Translations under genes and position numbers: made by a program | The notes under the pieces: model-generated | Told to the model about the DNA's origin: nothing | Databases searched by the model: none | Seen by the model: only the letters and a program-made list of their open reading frames with translations | Origin: Buttiauxella gaviniae | GTDB taxonomy: Bacteria > Pseudomonadota > Gammaproteobacteria > Enterobacterales > Enterobacteriaceae | DNA: 64,000 nucleotides | Assembly (NCBI RefSeq): GCF_040786275.1 | Contig: NZ_JBFMVT010000002.1 | Location: 2,232,001 to 2,296,000, forward strand | Reading direction: 5' to 3' | Part shown: piece by piece, positions 47,101 through 55,416 of the stretch | Layout: every line of letters begins with the position of its first letter | Numbering within the stretch: position 1 is the first letter of the stretch

Positions 47101-50100
47101 GAGTGCTCCAGGTGTCATTCGCCGCATCGGCAACCGCAGTGATATTGACCGCAAGCGTGGCTTCATTCGACCAGTGTTTCGTCAGGTTAGTGTCGCTTGA
47201 GAAATCGCTCAAATTAACGCGCTGGTTAAATACGCCAATTAATCCTGTGTCTGCGCTGTCGGAAGCGCGCAGTTGCAGGCCGCCGGTCACTGTCCCGTTG
47301 TAATCGGCCAGTGGCACAAAGCGCATCTGCGCGGTGCTGGCCAGTACAAAGGCGTTATCAAAGGTGATATTAGTTGGGAGCGTCGTCCAGGTGGTTCCGT
47401 CTGCGCTGTATTCCCAGTGGCCTTTGCTGGCGTCTGTGGTATTGCCGTAAATCGCGATGTAACCCAATGCGCCGCTGGCGTTACCGCCGCCTGCAATACC
47501 GCTCTGGTTATCGGTGGCGTCGCTGTAAACCGGCTGGAATAACTCGCCCACCGTTTTAGGCGTCGGCGTATCTTCGGCGATGGTCAGCGTGGTGTCGCCA
47601 AGCGTTGGGCGGTCATTAATGTTGCTGATGACGGTGTTCAGCGTGACCAGACCCTGGCTGAATATTGACGTGCCGCCGTGTGCTGAGGTGGCGCTGATAT
47701 TAACAACGCTACCGTTTGCCGGAACGCCTGGAGAGGTAGAAACATCGCCGTTAGCGTTGGTTTCTACCAGGCGTACACCAAGCGTTGCAGGTGTACCAAA
47801 GTAGTTGGCTGCGGGCACAAAACGCAGGGAGGCGGTGGCGGTGAGTACTAGCGCGTTGCTGTCGCTGCGGTTGCCAACCGCAAGCCAGTTAACGCCATCC
47901 AGGGAATATTGCCATTCACCCTGGGCGGCGTTAGTCGTTACCTGCGTAATCGCCACGCCATAGAAGCTGTCAGCCGTGGTGCCGCCCGTTCCGCCGTTGC
48001 CGCTGTTATTAATGGTGTCGCGCTCGTCGTTAAAGAATCCGGCAAACAGACTCCCAACGGTTGAGCCGGAAACGCTCCCCGCGAGGGTGTCTTCTTCAAG
48101 CGTAGGAATGGTGACCGAAGGCGTGCCGGAAACAACAGGCGCGTCATTCACCGGATTAACGGTGAAGGTAAACTGACGGGTGGTGATCAGCACCGCCGAG
48201 GTGCCGTCTGCGTAATCAACCTGGCCGGGATCGGCGTTCGGATCGGTGAGGTTAGGTAACGTCCCCGGACGCGATCCGGAGTTGCCGCCGTCGTTCACCG
48301 TGACGGTCACGCCAAAGCTCCCGTTCCAGTCTGCGGCGGTCGCACTGCCTGGCGCATCTGGCAGAGTCACTTTCAGCCCCGCCAGGTAGCTATTAATTTG
48401 GGTATAAGATCCGGTAAATGTCAGGGTATCGGTGCCCGCGCCCGCCACGGTGCCGCCGCTGCCGGTTGGGGCAACAAACACAAAACCGGTGGGGAGTTTC
48501 ACGGTCACCGTCATGGACTGGCTGCCCGCATCGGAATCGCTGATGGTAATCGGCGGCAGCGTGACCGTGGCGCTGCTTTCGTTGGTGTTAAGAACCGGGC
48601 TGCCGCCAAGCTCAATATGGGCCGGATCGTTAATGCTGCTCTGGAAAACGGTGCGATAAGTCGAGGCGACGTTTTGCTCAAGGCCGCCTGGAATTGCCCC
48701 GTACGGGTTTATCACCGCGTTGGGTACCGGCGAGGTGCCCACGCCGCTTGCGCTAAGGTTTTCCCCGCCGTTGGCGGTTCCCGTCAGGTTGCCGTTTGCA
48801 TCGCGAACCCGATCGTCAACGATCACTTCAACGTGGAAGTATTGATCCGCATCGTCCAGCGAGATCCCGTTCATTCTGACTTGTAACTGCGCCAGATAAG
48901 CATTGATTTGCGCGACGGTGCCAGTAATGACCAGCGGGGCGTTAACCCCGTTGGAAGGCGGGTTAATGCCATCCGGGCTGGTGGTCTGAACCGTAACGCC
49001 AGAGGTCGTATTCAGGGAAGAGATATTGATCGCTGAGTTTTGCTGATTGCGGTACTGCTCGATGGTGAAAGGCGTGCCGTCCTGGTTGGTAATGCGCACC
49101 GTCACCTGAACAATGTCGTTTTCACCCGTTGCGATGCCGCCCGCGTCTGTGACATCCGGGTCAGCAATCACGAAGCCGCCGACGCTATTTCCGCCCGGCG
49201 CGTTGTTGTCGAGCAGCAACGTATCAGACGGCGCGGTAATGGTCGGCGCATCGTTGACCGGGGTGATGGTTATCGCAATCTGCACATCTGCTGGCGGAGT
49301 GCCGGTATTATCCCCGACGTTTGACGCGGTAGTGTCGAGGTGAATATTCAGCGTCACATCGCCTGCCGCCGCGCCGTTCTGGTCGTGGTTGGCATCTTTC
49401 GCGCTCAGGTAAGTCAGGCCATTTGTCGGGTCATTGAGCAGCGCCTGAATCGCGCTGGCGGTGCCGGTTAAAATCAGCGTGCCGCTGTTATCGCCCTGAA
49501 TCGTCACACCGTTTAATTCGGTGTCACCTGTCGCCCCGCCAATGCCCAACTGCCCCTGTGGGACGGTGAGCGTGACGGTAACCGGTTTGCCAAAGGCGTT
49601 CGATTCCACGTCGGTAATGGTGATGTCCCCGCCGATACGCGTAGGCTGATCTTCAAAGGTGGTTTTATCGGTATTGCCTACCGCCAGCGAGCCGGGATCG
49701 TTAATTTCTGAGGCGTTGATCACCACCTGATTGGCGGTGATGTTCCCGTTGTTAGCCGGAACGCCGTCCAGATACCAGTTGTAATTTGTGGTATCGACAG
49801 CGCCAGGTGCTGTGCCAAACGCAGGCGTTGCGGGCTGGTTTACCGGGCCGCCGTTTGCCGTTCCCAGGAGCTGACCGGTATTGTCACGCAGACGGTCATC
49901 GGTGATCACCTGCACCTGGTAGGTGGTGTTGCGGTCGTCAGGGAAAGCCACACGTAAACTGGCAAGCGCACCGTTAATCTGTGCCACGGTGCCGGTCAGC
50001 ACCAGATAGCTGCCGGTACCTCCGCTAACCGTTGCGCCGCCTGGGTTATCGGTACTCAGTAAAATGTTGTTGTAGTCACTCAGGGTGAAGGCGGAGCCGT

Positions 50101-53100
50101 CGCTATGCAGCAGGCGCACCGTGGTCTGAAGGATATTGGTGGCGCTCGAACCGCTGGAAATATCCGGGTCGGCAATCACAAAACCGCGAACGTTATGACT
50201 ATCGCCGCCAATATCAATCGGCCCGGAGGGGGCGGTTACCGTCGGTTTATCATTAGTTGGCGTGACATTAATCGCAAAGCGATTACCGGTTTGCTCTTTG
50301 TCGCCATCAGAGATCGTGAAATTAAAGCCATCGTTGTTCAGGCCGTTTCCGGTGATCTCATCCCCGTTATTCAGGTAATAAATATAACCTTTGTTGATGT
50401 CATCCTGAGTGAAGGTTGAGCCGCTGCCTATGGCGCTGAAATTGACGCCGTCCGTCGAATAAGCAAGACGCCCATGAGCCGGGGCGGTGGTTACGGTGTA
50501 TTGCACCTGGACGGCGGAACTGTCCGGATCGTAGGCCTGGAGCTGGGTGTTATTGAGCTGGACATAGCCGCCCTCAACGACCGTAGCCGGATTATTGGCA
50601 GGCTGGCCGCCGATATTGTTCGGTGAATCCGGCGGAACCACCACGCCGGGGCTATCCGGCGTGAGAGGAATTTGCGGGCCATCGTTAACGTTGGTGATAA
50701 CAATGCCCACCCTCGCGTTGACGGCAGACGACGCTCCCCACCGGTCAACCGCCGAGACGATAAACTCCGTGCTACGCACCTCAGACCCGTTACTGACAAA
50801 CCGCAGGCCGCTGCTGTTATCGCTTTTCAATAAGCTGGCATCGAGTTTGAGCGTGCCGATATCCGCGCTGGTGATCGTCACCCACGTCGTGCCGTTAAAA
50901 TATTGCAGCACGCCGCCGGTCGGCAGCGACTGGAAGACGATTTTGAGCGCATTCGCGCCCGTTGCGTCGTTGTTCAACGCAAAGTTATTACTGCCGTTGA
51001 TTTGCGTCAGCGTTTCCCACGGCGAGCCGCTATTGGCATCGTCCGGGTCGCTGAGTTGTAGCTGAGACGTGGTGATATAAATCGTTTCGCCTTCTGCCAG
51101 AACCGTGTTGGAGGAGCCGGAAATCACCGGCGCATCGTTAACGGGCGTGACGAAGATTTTCAGATCCGGGTTCCAGGTCACCGGAACCGGATTGCCGCGG
51201 GCATCCAGCGTGACTTGCCCTGCGGAAACAGAGAAATGGGCGTTAAAGACGAAGTTTTCCCCACCGTCATGCACAATGCGCACAAGCCCCGCATCCAGAT
51301 CCGCCTGGGTAAACGTGCCAAACGTGTTGATGGTTGTCGTGCCGCCATTGCCATCGCTTTTCAGGATAGTCAGGCCGTTTTGACCCGCATCGGTGCCGAG
51401 ATAGGTATAGACGATCTGCTCGGGGTCGATGCCGGGCAACACATAGCTCAGACCCGGCGTGGAGTTAGTGATATTCCCGGTGCCGGAAAGCACCAGCGAG
51501 CCCCCTTCGTTAATCGAACCATGCGGCGGCAGCGTTGGGTTCGTGACATCAATCCCGATGTAACCGGAGTTATTGGTCGCGGGGGGAACATCCCACGGGG
51601 CGACCTGGTCCGGCGTGGGGTTATTGGCAAGGCGAGCTAAACCGATGGTGAACTGGAAATGGGTTAACTGATCGCTTGCGCTGTTGCCATCCCAAATCCC
51701 GCCCTGGCGCGTAAACGTGCTGCCGTCCGCATTCCAGCGCAGGGCCGTTGAGTGGTCGATGACGCGGAAGTTAAAGACATCAATGCCGCCGGGCTGCGCG
51801 TTGAGATACTGCACATACGCGACTTTGCCTTCAATCACGTCTTCCATGCTGAAGGTGTCACCGGTTCTTAAACGTAACCCGTTGAGCGTCAAATAGCCGT
51901 GGGTTAGCCCTGCGGCATCGACCACAAAACTGACGCGCTCAGCGGGGGAGTCGGTATCAAGACCTGAGAGCATCTCAGGTGTTAAAACCACATCCGCCGG
52001 GCCGGGGGTGACATCCGCATGCAAACTGGAATTAGTATCCAGGAACGGGTCGTCATCAACCGGTTGAATGTTAAGAGCAATTACCGCATCGCTGCTGGCC
52101 GGTGTGCCCGTCCCGCCACCCTGGTCGGTGACGCGCACGCCAAAGTTATCCTGCGCAATCCCATCTTCGCCGTCATTGGCGTAGGTTAAGCGGCTGCGAT
52201 CGGCGTAGGCAATTTGCTGCCCGACCTGCACCGGAACCCCATCAAAATAGAGCGTGCCATGGGCTGGCAGCGAGGTGATGGTCAGGGTGAGATTGGTGTC
52301 CTGGGTATCGCCGCCGCTGGTGGCAACAATGTACTGCCCGACGTTTCCGGTATTCGCCGCATTGGCGGGCTGGCCTTCAAAGACGATGCCGCTGCCCTGA
52401 ACCGTCGGCAGTTGGTTTTCAGGCACAATTTCAAGGCTGACCGTCACGCTTGCAGACTGGTCGATTGGCGTTGCGCCGTCGTTCGCCCGGGCAGAAAAAC
52501 TGTCGGCGGTGTTTTGCGCGCTGCCCGTAGCGGTGTGGACATACTTCAGCGCGCCATTGCGCACATCTTGCTGCGTAAACACCGAACCGGCGCCCAGCCG
52601 CGTGCCGTTTAACGTCAGATAACCGTATTGCGGCATCGCCGTCAGGCTGTAGACAATTTGCGACGCATTTTGCGCGCCAATATCCAGTTCGGGATCAATG
52701 GCCTGGAGCGTGGCTTCGGTAATCACGGTGCCCGAGCCGTTGTTTTCCGGCACGGATAACGGCGTGGTGACAATGGTTACCGGATCGTTGGCAGGTGTGA
52801 TGGTGATATGCGTGACGAGGCTGTCATTGCCAGAAAAACTCAGGACATAAAACTGCACGTCGGTTGAAACCGATTGATGGCCCAGCTCCGTATCGCTGGC
52901 GGTAAATCTCAGCGCGTTAAGCCAGGCCTGCGCATCCGCCGCTGAACCGACAAATTCCAGTGATTTCCCGGATGTTGCCCCGTTAACGAGATTGCCCGCG
53001 GCTTCGTTCGTCAGGCTCACGCTTATCGCGACATTTTCATCGCTGGCATTAAGCGTTATGCCGCTAAAACTGCCTGTTTCGGCTCCGGGATGCAGCGTGG

Positions 53101-53869
53101 TTGGCTCGGAAACCACCATATCGGGCGTAGTGATGGTGAGTTCGGGCGCTTGCAAAACGCCATCATATGCCAGCGAGAGCGACCGCGTTTCGATAACGCC
53201 GGTGTGGGATTCCAGCGTCCAGTCGGCGGCTTTTTCCGCGCTGCCGGTTTCGTCATTCGACGCCGCGACATCTGCATGGGTGTAATCCGCCAGACGGGTG
53301 ATCAGCGTGGTGTCTTGCGATGTGACGTTGCAGCCGTACAGCAAAATATCGCCGTCGGCCGTGAGCTTTTCGCCAAGCTGTTCTAATTGCTGCTGATATT
53401 GCCCAATGGTCTGGTTATTAAGTTTGTCGCTACCGAGCGTGATTTCGTCGCTGGCACCGTGGCTGATGATGTGAATCGCCGTGATGTTTTTATCATTTTT
53501 TAGCGCGTCGTTGATCTGCTCAAGCCCGGAATGCTGCGCGTCCAGCACCAGTACGCGGCTGCCTTCTGGCAACTGGCTAACCAGTGATTGCCAGTTCTGA
53601 ACGTGACTATCGACGACATAAACTTCATGTGGGGCAGGGGCGTCAGCAGGTGCTGGGGCGGTGATGGATGCCGGTGCCGGAACAGGGGCGGGCGGCACGA
53701 AGACCGCTTTCGATGCGTCAGGCGCGTTATCGTGATGCGGGGCATCCAGCGGATTATCCGCATGATGTGCGGCTTCAACAACGGCTGCACCATCAAACAA
53801 TTGACGTGGCTCCAGAGCGAAACGGTGATGACGTGGACGGGTGGGATTATCGTTTCTTTGTCTGGACAT
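41156..53869 (-). CDS. Giant LEPR-motif repetitive adhesin (4237 residues)
   Basis: Residues 18-28 (ALEPRQLFDGA) form the LEPR-type N-terminal motif found on very large surface proteins. Residues about 82-235 are a DUF4347-like domain with SHG (His137) and YGC (Cys180). About 20 cadherin/VCBS-like β-sandwich repeats follow (recurring ITPVNDAP, SDGNNGG, DGSYTFTP). They include eight highly similar two-domain modules of ~197 residues between about 47130 and 42400. A VCBS-like C-terminal section and a short tail end at PTIPRR. There are no RTX nonapeptides and no obvious C-terminal type I signal. The product is probably secreted or surface-held through the TolC/HlyD/M50 proteins encoded downstream. 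It has no Sec signal peptide. Likely roles are adhesion or biofilm. Confidence 0.88.
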   Translation of the reverse strand: MSRQRNDNPTRPRHHRFALEPRQLFDGAAVVEAAHHADNPLDAPHHDNAPDASKAVFVPPAPVPAPASITAPAPADAPAPHEVYVVDSHVQNWQSLVSQLPEGSRVLVLDAQHSGLEQINDALKNDKNITAIHIISHGASDEITLGSDKLNNQTIGQYQQQLEQLGEKLTADGDILLYGCNVTSQDTTLITRLADYTHADVAASNDETGSAEKAADWTLESHTGVIETRSLSLAYDGVLQAPELTITTPDMVVSEPTTLHPGAETGSFSGITLNASDENVAISVSLTNEAAGNLVNGATSGKSLEFVGSAADAQAWLNALRFTASDTELGHQSVSTDVQFYVLSFSGNDSLVTHITITPANDPVTIVTTPLSVPENNGSGTVITEATLQAIDPELDIGAQNASQIVYSLTAMPQYGYLTLNGTRLGAGSVFTQQDVRNGALKYVHTATGSAQNTADSFSARANDGATPIDQSASVTVSLEIVPENQLPTVQGSGIVFEGQPANAANTGNVGQYIVATSGGDTQDTNLTLTITSLPAHGTLYFDGVPVQVGQQIAYADRSRLTYANDGEDGIAQDNFGVRVTDQGGGTGTPASSDAVIALNIQPVDDDPFLDTNSSLHADVTPGPADVVLTPEMLSGLDTDSPAERVSFVVDAAGLTHGYLTLNGLRLRTGDTFSMEDVIEGKVAYVQYLNAQPGGIDVFNFRVIDHSTALRWNADGSTFTRQGGIWDGNSASDQLTHFQFTIGLARLANNPTPDQVAPWDVPPATNNSGYIGIDVTNPTLPPHGSINEGGSLVLSGTGNITNSTPGLSYVLPGIDPEQIVYTYLGTDAGQNGLTILKSDGNGGTTTINTFGTFTQADLDAGLVRIVHDGGENFVFNAHFSVSAGQVTLDARGNPVPVTWNPDLKIFVTPVNDAPVISGSSNTVLAEGETIYITTSQLQLSDPDDANSGSPWETLTQINGSNNFALNNDATGANALKIVFQSLPTGGVLQYFNGTTWVTITSADIGTLKLDASLLKSDNSSGLRFVSNGSEVRSTEFIVSAVDRWGASSAVNARVGIVITNVNDGPQIPLTPDSPGVVVPPDSPNNIGGQPANNPATVVEGGYVQLNNTQLQAYDPDSSAVQVQYTVTTAPAHGRLAYSTDGVNFSAIGSGSTFTQDDINKGYIYYLNNGDEITGNGLNNDGFNFTISDGDKEQTGNRFAINVTPTNDKPTVTAPSGPIDIGGDSHNVRGFVIADPDISSGSSATNILQTTVRLLHSDGSAFTLSDYNNILLSTDNPGGATVSGGTGSYLVLTGTVAQINGALASLRVAFPDDRNTTYQVQVITDDRLRDNTGQLLGTANGGPVNQPATPAFGTAPGAVDTTNYNWYLDGVPANNGNITANQVVINASEINDPGSLAVGNTDKTTFEDQPTRIGGDITITDVESNAFGKPVTVTLTVPQGQLGIGGATGDTELNGVTIQGDNSGTLILTGTASAIQALLNDPTNGLTYLSAKDANHDQNGAAAGDVTLNIHLDTTASNVGDNTGTPPADVQIAITITPVNDAPTITAPSDTLLLDNNAPGGNSVGGFVIADPDVTDAGGIATGENDIVQVTVRITNQDGTPFTIEQYRNQQNSAINISSLNTTSGVTVQTTSPDGINPPSNGVNAPLVITGTVAQINAYLAQLQVRMNGISLDDADQYFHVEVIVDDRVRDANGNLTGTANGGENLSASGVGTSPVPNAVINPYGAIPGGLEQNVASTYRTVFQSSINDPAHIELGGSPVLNTNESSATVTLPPITISDSDAGSQSMTVTVKLPTGFVFVAPTGSGGTVAGAGTDTLTFTGSYTQINSYLAGLKVTLPDAPGSATAADWNGSFGVTVTVNDGGNSGSRPGTLPNLTDPNADPGQVDYADGTSAVLITTRQFTFTVNPVNDAPVVSGTPSVTIPTLEEDTLAGSVSGSTVGSLFAGFFNDERDTINNSGNGGTGGTTADSFYGVAITQVTTNAAQGEWQYSLDGVNWLAVGNRSDSNALVLTATASLRFVPAANYFGTPATLGVRLVETNANGDVSTSPGVPANGSVVNISATSAHGGTSIFSQGLVTLNTVISNINDRPTLGDTTLTIAEDTPTPKTVGELFQPVYSDATDNQSGIAGGGNASGALGYIAIYGNTTDASKGHWEYSADGTTWTTLPTNITFDNAFVLASTAQMRFVPLADYNGTVTGGLQLRASDSADTGLIGVFNQRVNLSDFSSDTNLTKHWSNEATLAVNITAVADAANDTWSTHANVPLVKNASDLLSNDSFTNADKTITAVTQPTNGTLTYVGGVLTYTPNRGFVGVDSYEYTVVSGGITEKATVTINVTNLAPIAVNDNQTINEDTSAAGNVLTNDRDPDGAVDTLTVKSFTVEGQTYAAGTTVTLAGSHGTLRINTDGSYTYTPGGDWHGDIPVTYVVTDSNMGGDTVGRLGLHVAAVEDAKDNVEIAHTGTVITTDVMADDTFVNADKRITSFTQGQYGTVTVGPGNSLIYTPTQGYVGQDSYTYTVTSGGVTETATVFILLTNTPPTASNQFASTNEDTALDGNVLRVLIDPDGDPLHVTDFQIAGIAGTHQAGETVNIAGKGSFTLRTDGSYSFIPVADWNGAVPTITFNVSDNTFDPPTQSSLDITVTPVVDIVSDTVSTHAGTPVTIDALRNDRFTNTDATITATGTAQHGTVSIVNNQLVYTPAAGYVGDDTFTYTVTSGGVTETARVTVTMTNTLPTVPNVYITTAEDGIILDTLLGGATDSDNDNLSIVKFTINGTDYPAGLTGVVIPGMGRITITQEGLYAFTPVADWNGTLPPITYTVSDGNNGGEVTSTLVINVTPVVDIQPDQASTHSDDAVVINVLANDTFRNADRTVTASSVTQQGGRVEVLSDNTVRYTPPQGFAGRDSFAYSVTSGGITETSIVSIVVSNTSPQSGNMQLTMDEDASPLAGRLDVTDPDNDVLRVTSFQVEGFGVITVPDNSTTPVSFTIPNVGVFTLTSTLQYTFTPVPDWNGVVPQISYTVTDDNNGGETTGLIDIVVNSRVDAQNDNDTIHAGTSSTVNVLTNDSFVNPDKTITRVTNGNYGTVTIGANGDITYTPSPEFVGSDSYTYTVTSGGITETATVYVTVTNAAPVAQPDVNSGLEDTTIEGNVLSNDSDADNSSTVQDNLRVTSFNLLGETLPRQVGSEVFIAGQGRFTLNADGSYKFVPLADWNGTLPVITYQISDGHNGGTASSTLTLTVTPVDDIVQDTSTTHAGVPVEIDVLANDNFSNSDKQITATTNGLHGTTTIVNGKVIYTPVAGFVGSDVFAYTVTSGDVRETTFVTVQITNTPPVANPDPGEAPEDTVASGNLLANDTDVDIADKNALTVTGFTVNGTLYAPGAAATLAGMGVLTVQANGDWTFTPVADWNGTVPLVSYNISDGNNGGVSSSTLSITITAVQDAFNDQISVHGNSSVTTDVLANDTFQNSDKVIQSVTQGANGSVTIVNGQITYKPNVGFVGNDSYTYTVLSGGIQETATVLVTVIDRLPVTGPDTNVTPEDNVVTGNVLLNDSDPDGDPLIVTQFNVDGQTAPAGYPVIIAGVGEFTLRSDGSYTLTPIADWNGTVPTVTYTVSDTLLGGTATGTLNITVSPVTDINADTATTHAGRPVTTDVLANDSFSNPDATITAVTNGTNGTATLQNGQIIYTPRSGFVGTDTYTYTVTSGGVTETTTVTVIVTNSVPVVNPEGAITPQGTPVSGNVLTNDRDPDGDPIYLSGFLVDGNRYNAGDTAVLAGIGSLTVLADGRYSFTPDANWHGFVPAVTYTISDGNEGGNTNGTLRLLVAPSVEIQVKESGLTPLEPGAQEVSGTLDVLSLDKLQTFTFQGRVITAEQLLQLNPLSPITIETATGTITLLAYYSPRDGEAHIDYRFTLREAVSQPGQVSTYNDYGVQVNGVTVGQLRITVFNDNPTASNDGAEILQDQGQESASGNVFSDDRIGADGAANNGPVTGVISQNTGAAGTIGGTSNGQYGALFLDSQGNWRYQVNTSDPRVAALEANATLTEVFVYTITDSDGDVSEARLTIQIHGVTAMPNVNGDQRFGPEDEEPLQAYSQSYEPGLFILPLVYDLQSDAVGLQFRLNSQFAAYGYGIEHANAPVMQQAVLFSRWYNDTRAQRSLPGLENNALGQNALGHSFGPFAIGQADQRSGAAPETPAAPTAVAQELPQAEEVPVITLGAQPLSAQLAALEKHNLASGKHITVPTIPRR
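42400..47130 (-). repeat. Eight tandem ~590-bp modules within the adhesin gene
   Basis: Modules begin near 47125, 46535, 45950, 45365, 44765, 44160, 43570 and 42990 and run leftward, a spacing of about 585-605 bp. Each codes for a THAG…DVLxND.F.N.D…YTYTVTSGGVTETATV half and an EDT..GNVL.ND.D.D…DGSYTFTP.ADWNGT half. Length variation by recombination between modules is expected. Confidence 0.85.
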
Positions 53870-54395
53870 GGCGCATCACTCTGTTAGCAACTTCGGTAGC
53901 ATTAACAACAATGATACATGCAACTTACATAATATGAATGTATTAGATCCCCTTATTACATAATATTTACGAATGTTTATGAGAATAATCCTGGAGAAAT
54001 CGACTTTCATTTCAGGTCGGTTTTTGGCCTGTGGGTGTGAAGTGAAACCAGAATAAAACGCTGAATTATTTCTCGTAGAAATGATAAATAACCTGAGGGT
54101 GATTGTTTGTGCTTTCCCTGATGCAAGAAAATGGCGCTTTTCCCGTAGGCCATTAATCTGCCTGATTTTTTAATTCCCAGGCTAACTCATTGTTCACGAA
54201 TAGCTTAAATAATAAGCAATACATTTGTGTGGTTAATAGAAAATGATTGCAGATGAAATAGTTGGTAACGAAAGAGAGTGTAAATAACCGATGCATTATA
54301 CTTTTATCACGCGTGTGAAATTGGGAATCCTCCGCTGTTGAGCATCAGGCGTTTTTCCTATCGTCCGAGAAGTTAATTCCTCGTGAGATGGGCCT
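53870..54395. other. Long AT-rich leader between the adhesin and yjdP
   Basis: About 525 bp without a credible gene lie between two divergent genes. The composition is AT-rich, with tracts such as TAATATTTACG and TTAAATAATAAGC, as expected for a regulated, possibly H-NS-silenced promoter of a giant adhesin. I see no clear operator. Confidence 0.5.
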
Positions 54396-54740
54396 ATGAA
54401 TCGATATTCCACCGCGGTACTGCTCAGTACCCTGACCATGACGACAGCGGCTCAAGCCGATGCGCTGGGTGGCCTGTTCGATAATTCCATTGTCGGGTCG
54501 ATTACGCAGGCGATTAACGACGCCTATAAACCCAATGATAGCCGCAACGATGACGGTGACGATCGGCGTTGGGAAGGTGAAGATCGAAATCGTAGCGATG
54601 ATAATCGCCGCCAGTACGAAGACCGCCATCTCCAGCTTGAAGATCGCCGCCGTCAGCTTGATAACCAGCAGCGTCAGCTTGACGACCAGCGCCGCCAGCT
54701 CGAAGAAGATGAGCGCCGTTTGGATGATGATTATCGGTAA
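54396..54740 (+). CDS. yjdP: YjdP-like secreted charged-repeat protein
   Basis: The 114-residue protein has a signal peptide (MNRYSTAVLLSTLTMTTAAQA), then LGGLFDNSIVGSITQAINDAYKP. An extremely charged tail of Arg/Asp/Glu/Gln heptad-like repeats follows (EDRRRQLDNQQRQLDDQRRQLEEDERRLDDDYR), probably a periplasmic helix. It resembles E. coli YjdP, which also lies near phn genes. Function is unknown. Confidence 0.82.
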   Translation: MNRYSTAVLLSTLTMTTAAQADALGGLFDNSIVGSITQAINDAYKPNDSRNDDGDDRRWEGEDRNRSDDNRRQYEDRHLQLEDRRRQLDNQQRQLDDQRRQLEEDERRLDDDYR

Positions 54741-54822
54741 GTTGTGTATTTTGCGAGAGAGGTTCTGAATTTTTTGTTTGTCGAAATTTTTTAGATCGCT
54801 CTGTGCTAGTTTGGGGTTCTTT

Positions 54823-54899
54823 CGGTGGATGGCGCTATCGCTTATCCACCCTACAAAATACTTTTGTAGGTCGGGTAAGGCGTAAGCCGCTACCCGACG
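54823..54899. repeat. REP pair upstream of the RAYT gene
   Basis: GGTGGATGGCGCTATCGCTT with ATCCACCCTAC is followed by the inverted unit GTAGGTCGGGTAAGGCGTAA with GCCGCTACCCGACG. It is nearly identical, in the same orientation, to the pair on the other side of the RAYT gene (55417-55500), so the transposase lies between direct repeats of a REP pair. Confidence 0.9.
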
Positions 54900-54917
54900 T
54901 TACGCAAGGACGCTCAA

Positions 54918-55412
54918 ATGCCCAACTATCGACGTATGCGGGTTTTCGGTGGAACATGGTTTTTCACCGTCAATCTCCATGATCGCAACAGCGATCTGCT
55001 TATTCGACATATTGCGGAACTAAGACGTGTTGTTCACCATGTGAAACAAAGACATCCATTCGAGATCAATGCGTGGGTCATCTTACCCGACCATATGCAT
55101 TGCGTCTGGACGCTTCCTGTGGCGGACTGTGATTATTCCGGCCGATGGCGTGAGATAAAGAAAACTTTTACGAAATCTTTATCTGGCGTACCGGACCAGG
55201 TCTGGCAAAAACGGTTTTGGGAGCATTGCATAAGGGATGAAACAGATTACGAGGCGCATCTAAATTACGTCTATATCAATCCCGTAAAACACGGATGGGT
55301 AAACAAAGTGAGCGATTGGCCCTATTCCTCTTTTCATCGGGATGTGAAGCGAGGGCTTTATTCGGTTGATTGGGCAGGTGATAAAAACGATTTCATTGCC
55401 GGCGAGCGTTAA
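54918..55412 (+). CDS. REP-associated tyrosine transposase (RAYT)
   Basis: The 164-residue Y1/HUH-family protein has the start MPNYRRMRVFGGTWFFTVNL, the metal-binding HMH motif (His59-Met-His61 in ILPDHMHCVW), and the catalytic Tyr region HLNYVYINPVKHG (Tyr117 or Tyr119). These match single-domain REP-associated transposases, which nick REP hairpins beside GTAG. All catalytic residues appear intact and the length is full. REP pairs flank both sides, and REPs of the same family are spread through the window, so it is probably the enzyme that mobilised them. Confidence 0.92.
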   Translation: MPNYRRMRVFGGTWFFTVNLHDRNSDLLIRHIAELRRVVHHVKQRHPFEINAWVILPDHMHCVWTLPVADCDYSGRWREIKKTFTKSLSGVPDQVWQKRFWEHCIRDETDYEAHLNYVYINPVKHGWVNKVSDWPYSSFHRDVKRGLYSVDWAGDKNDFIAGER

Positions 55413-55416
55413 TAAT

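Noticed and set aside
41156-53869. RTX-type T1SS substrate with GGxGxD repeats
   Set aside because: No such nonapeptides or typical C-terminal secretion signal are seen, and no ABC exporter gene is nearby.
54345-54629. Minus-strand 94-residue hydrophobic frame
   Set aside because: It lies opposite the charged YjdP gene; antisense of Asp/Arg-rich codons gives Ile/Val-rich shadow protein.
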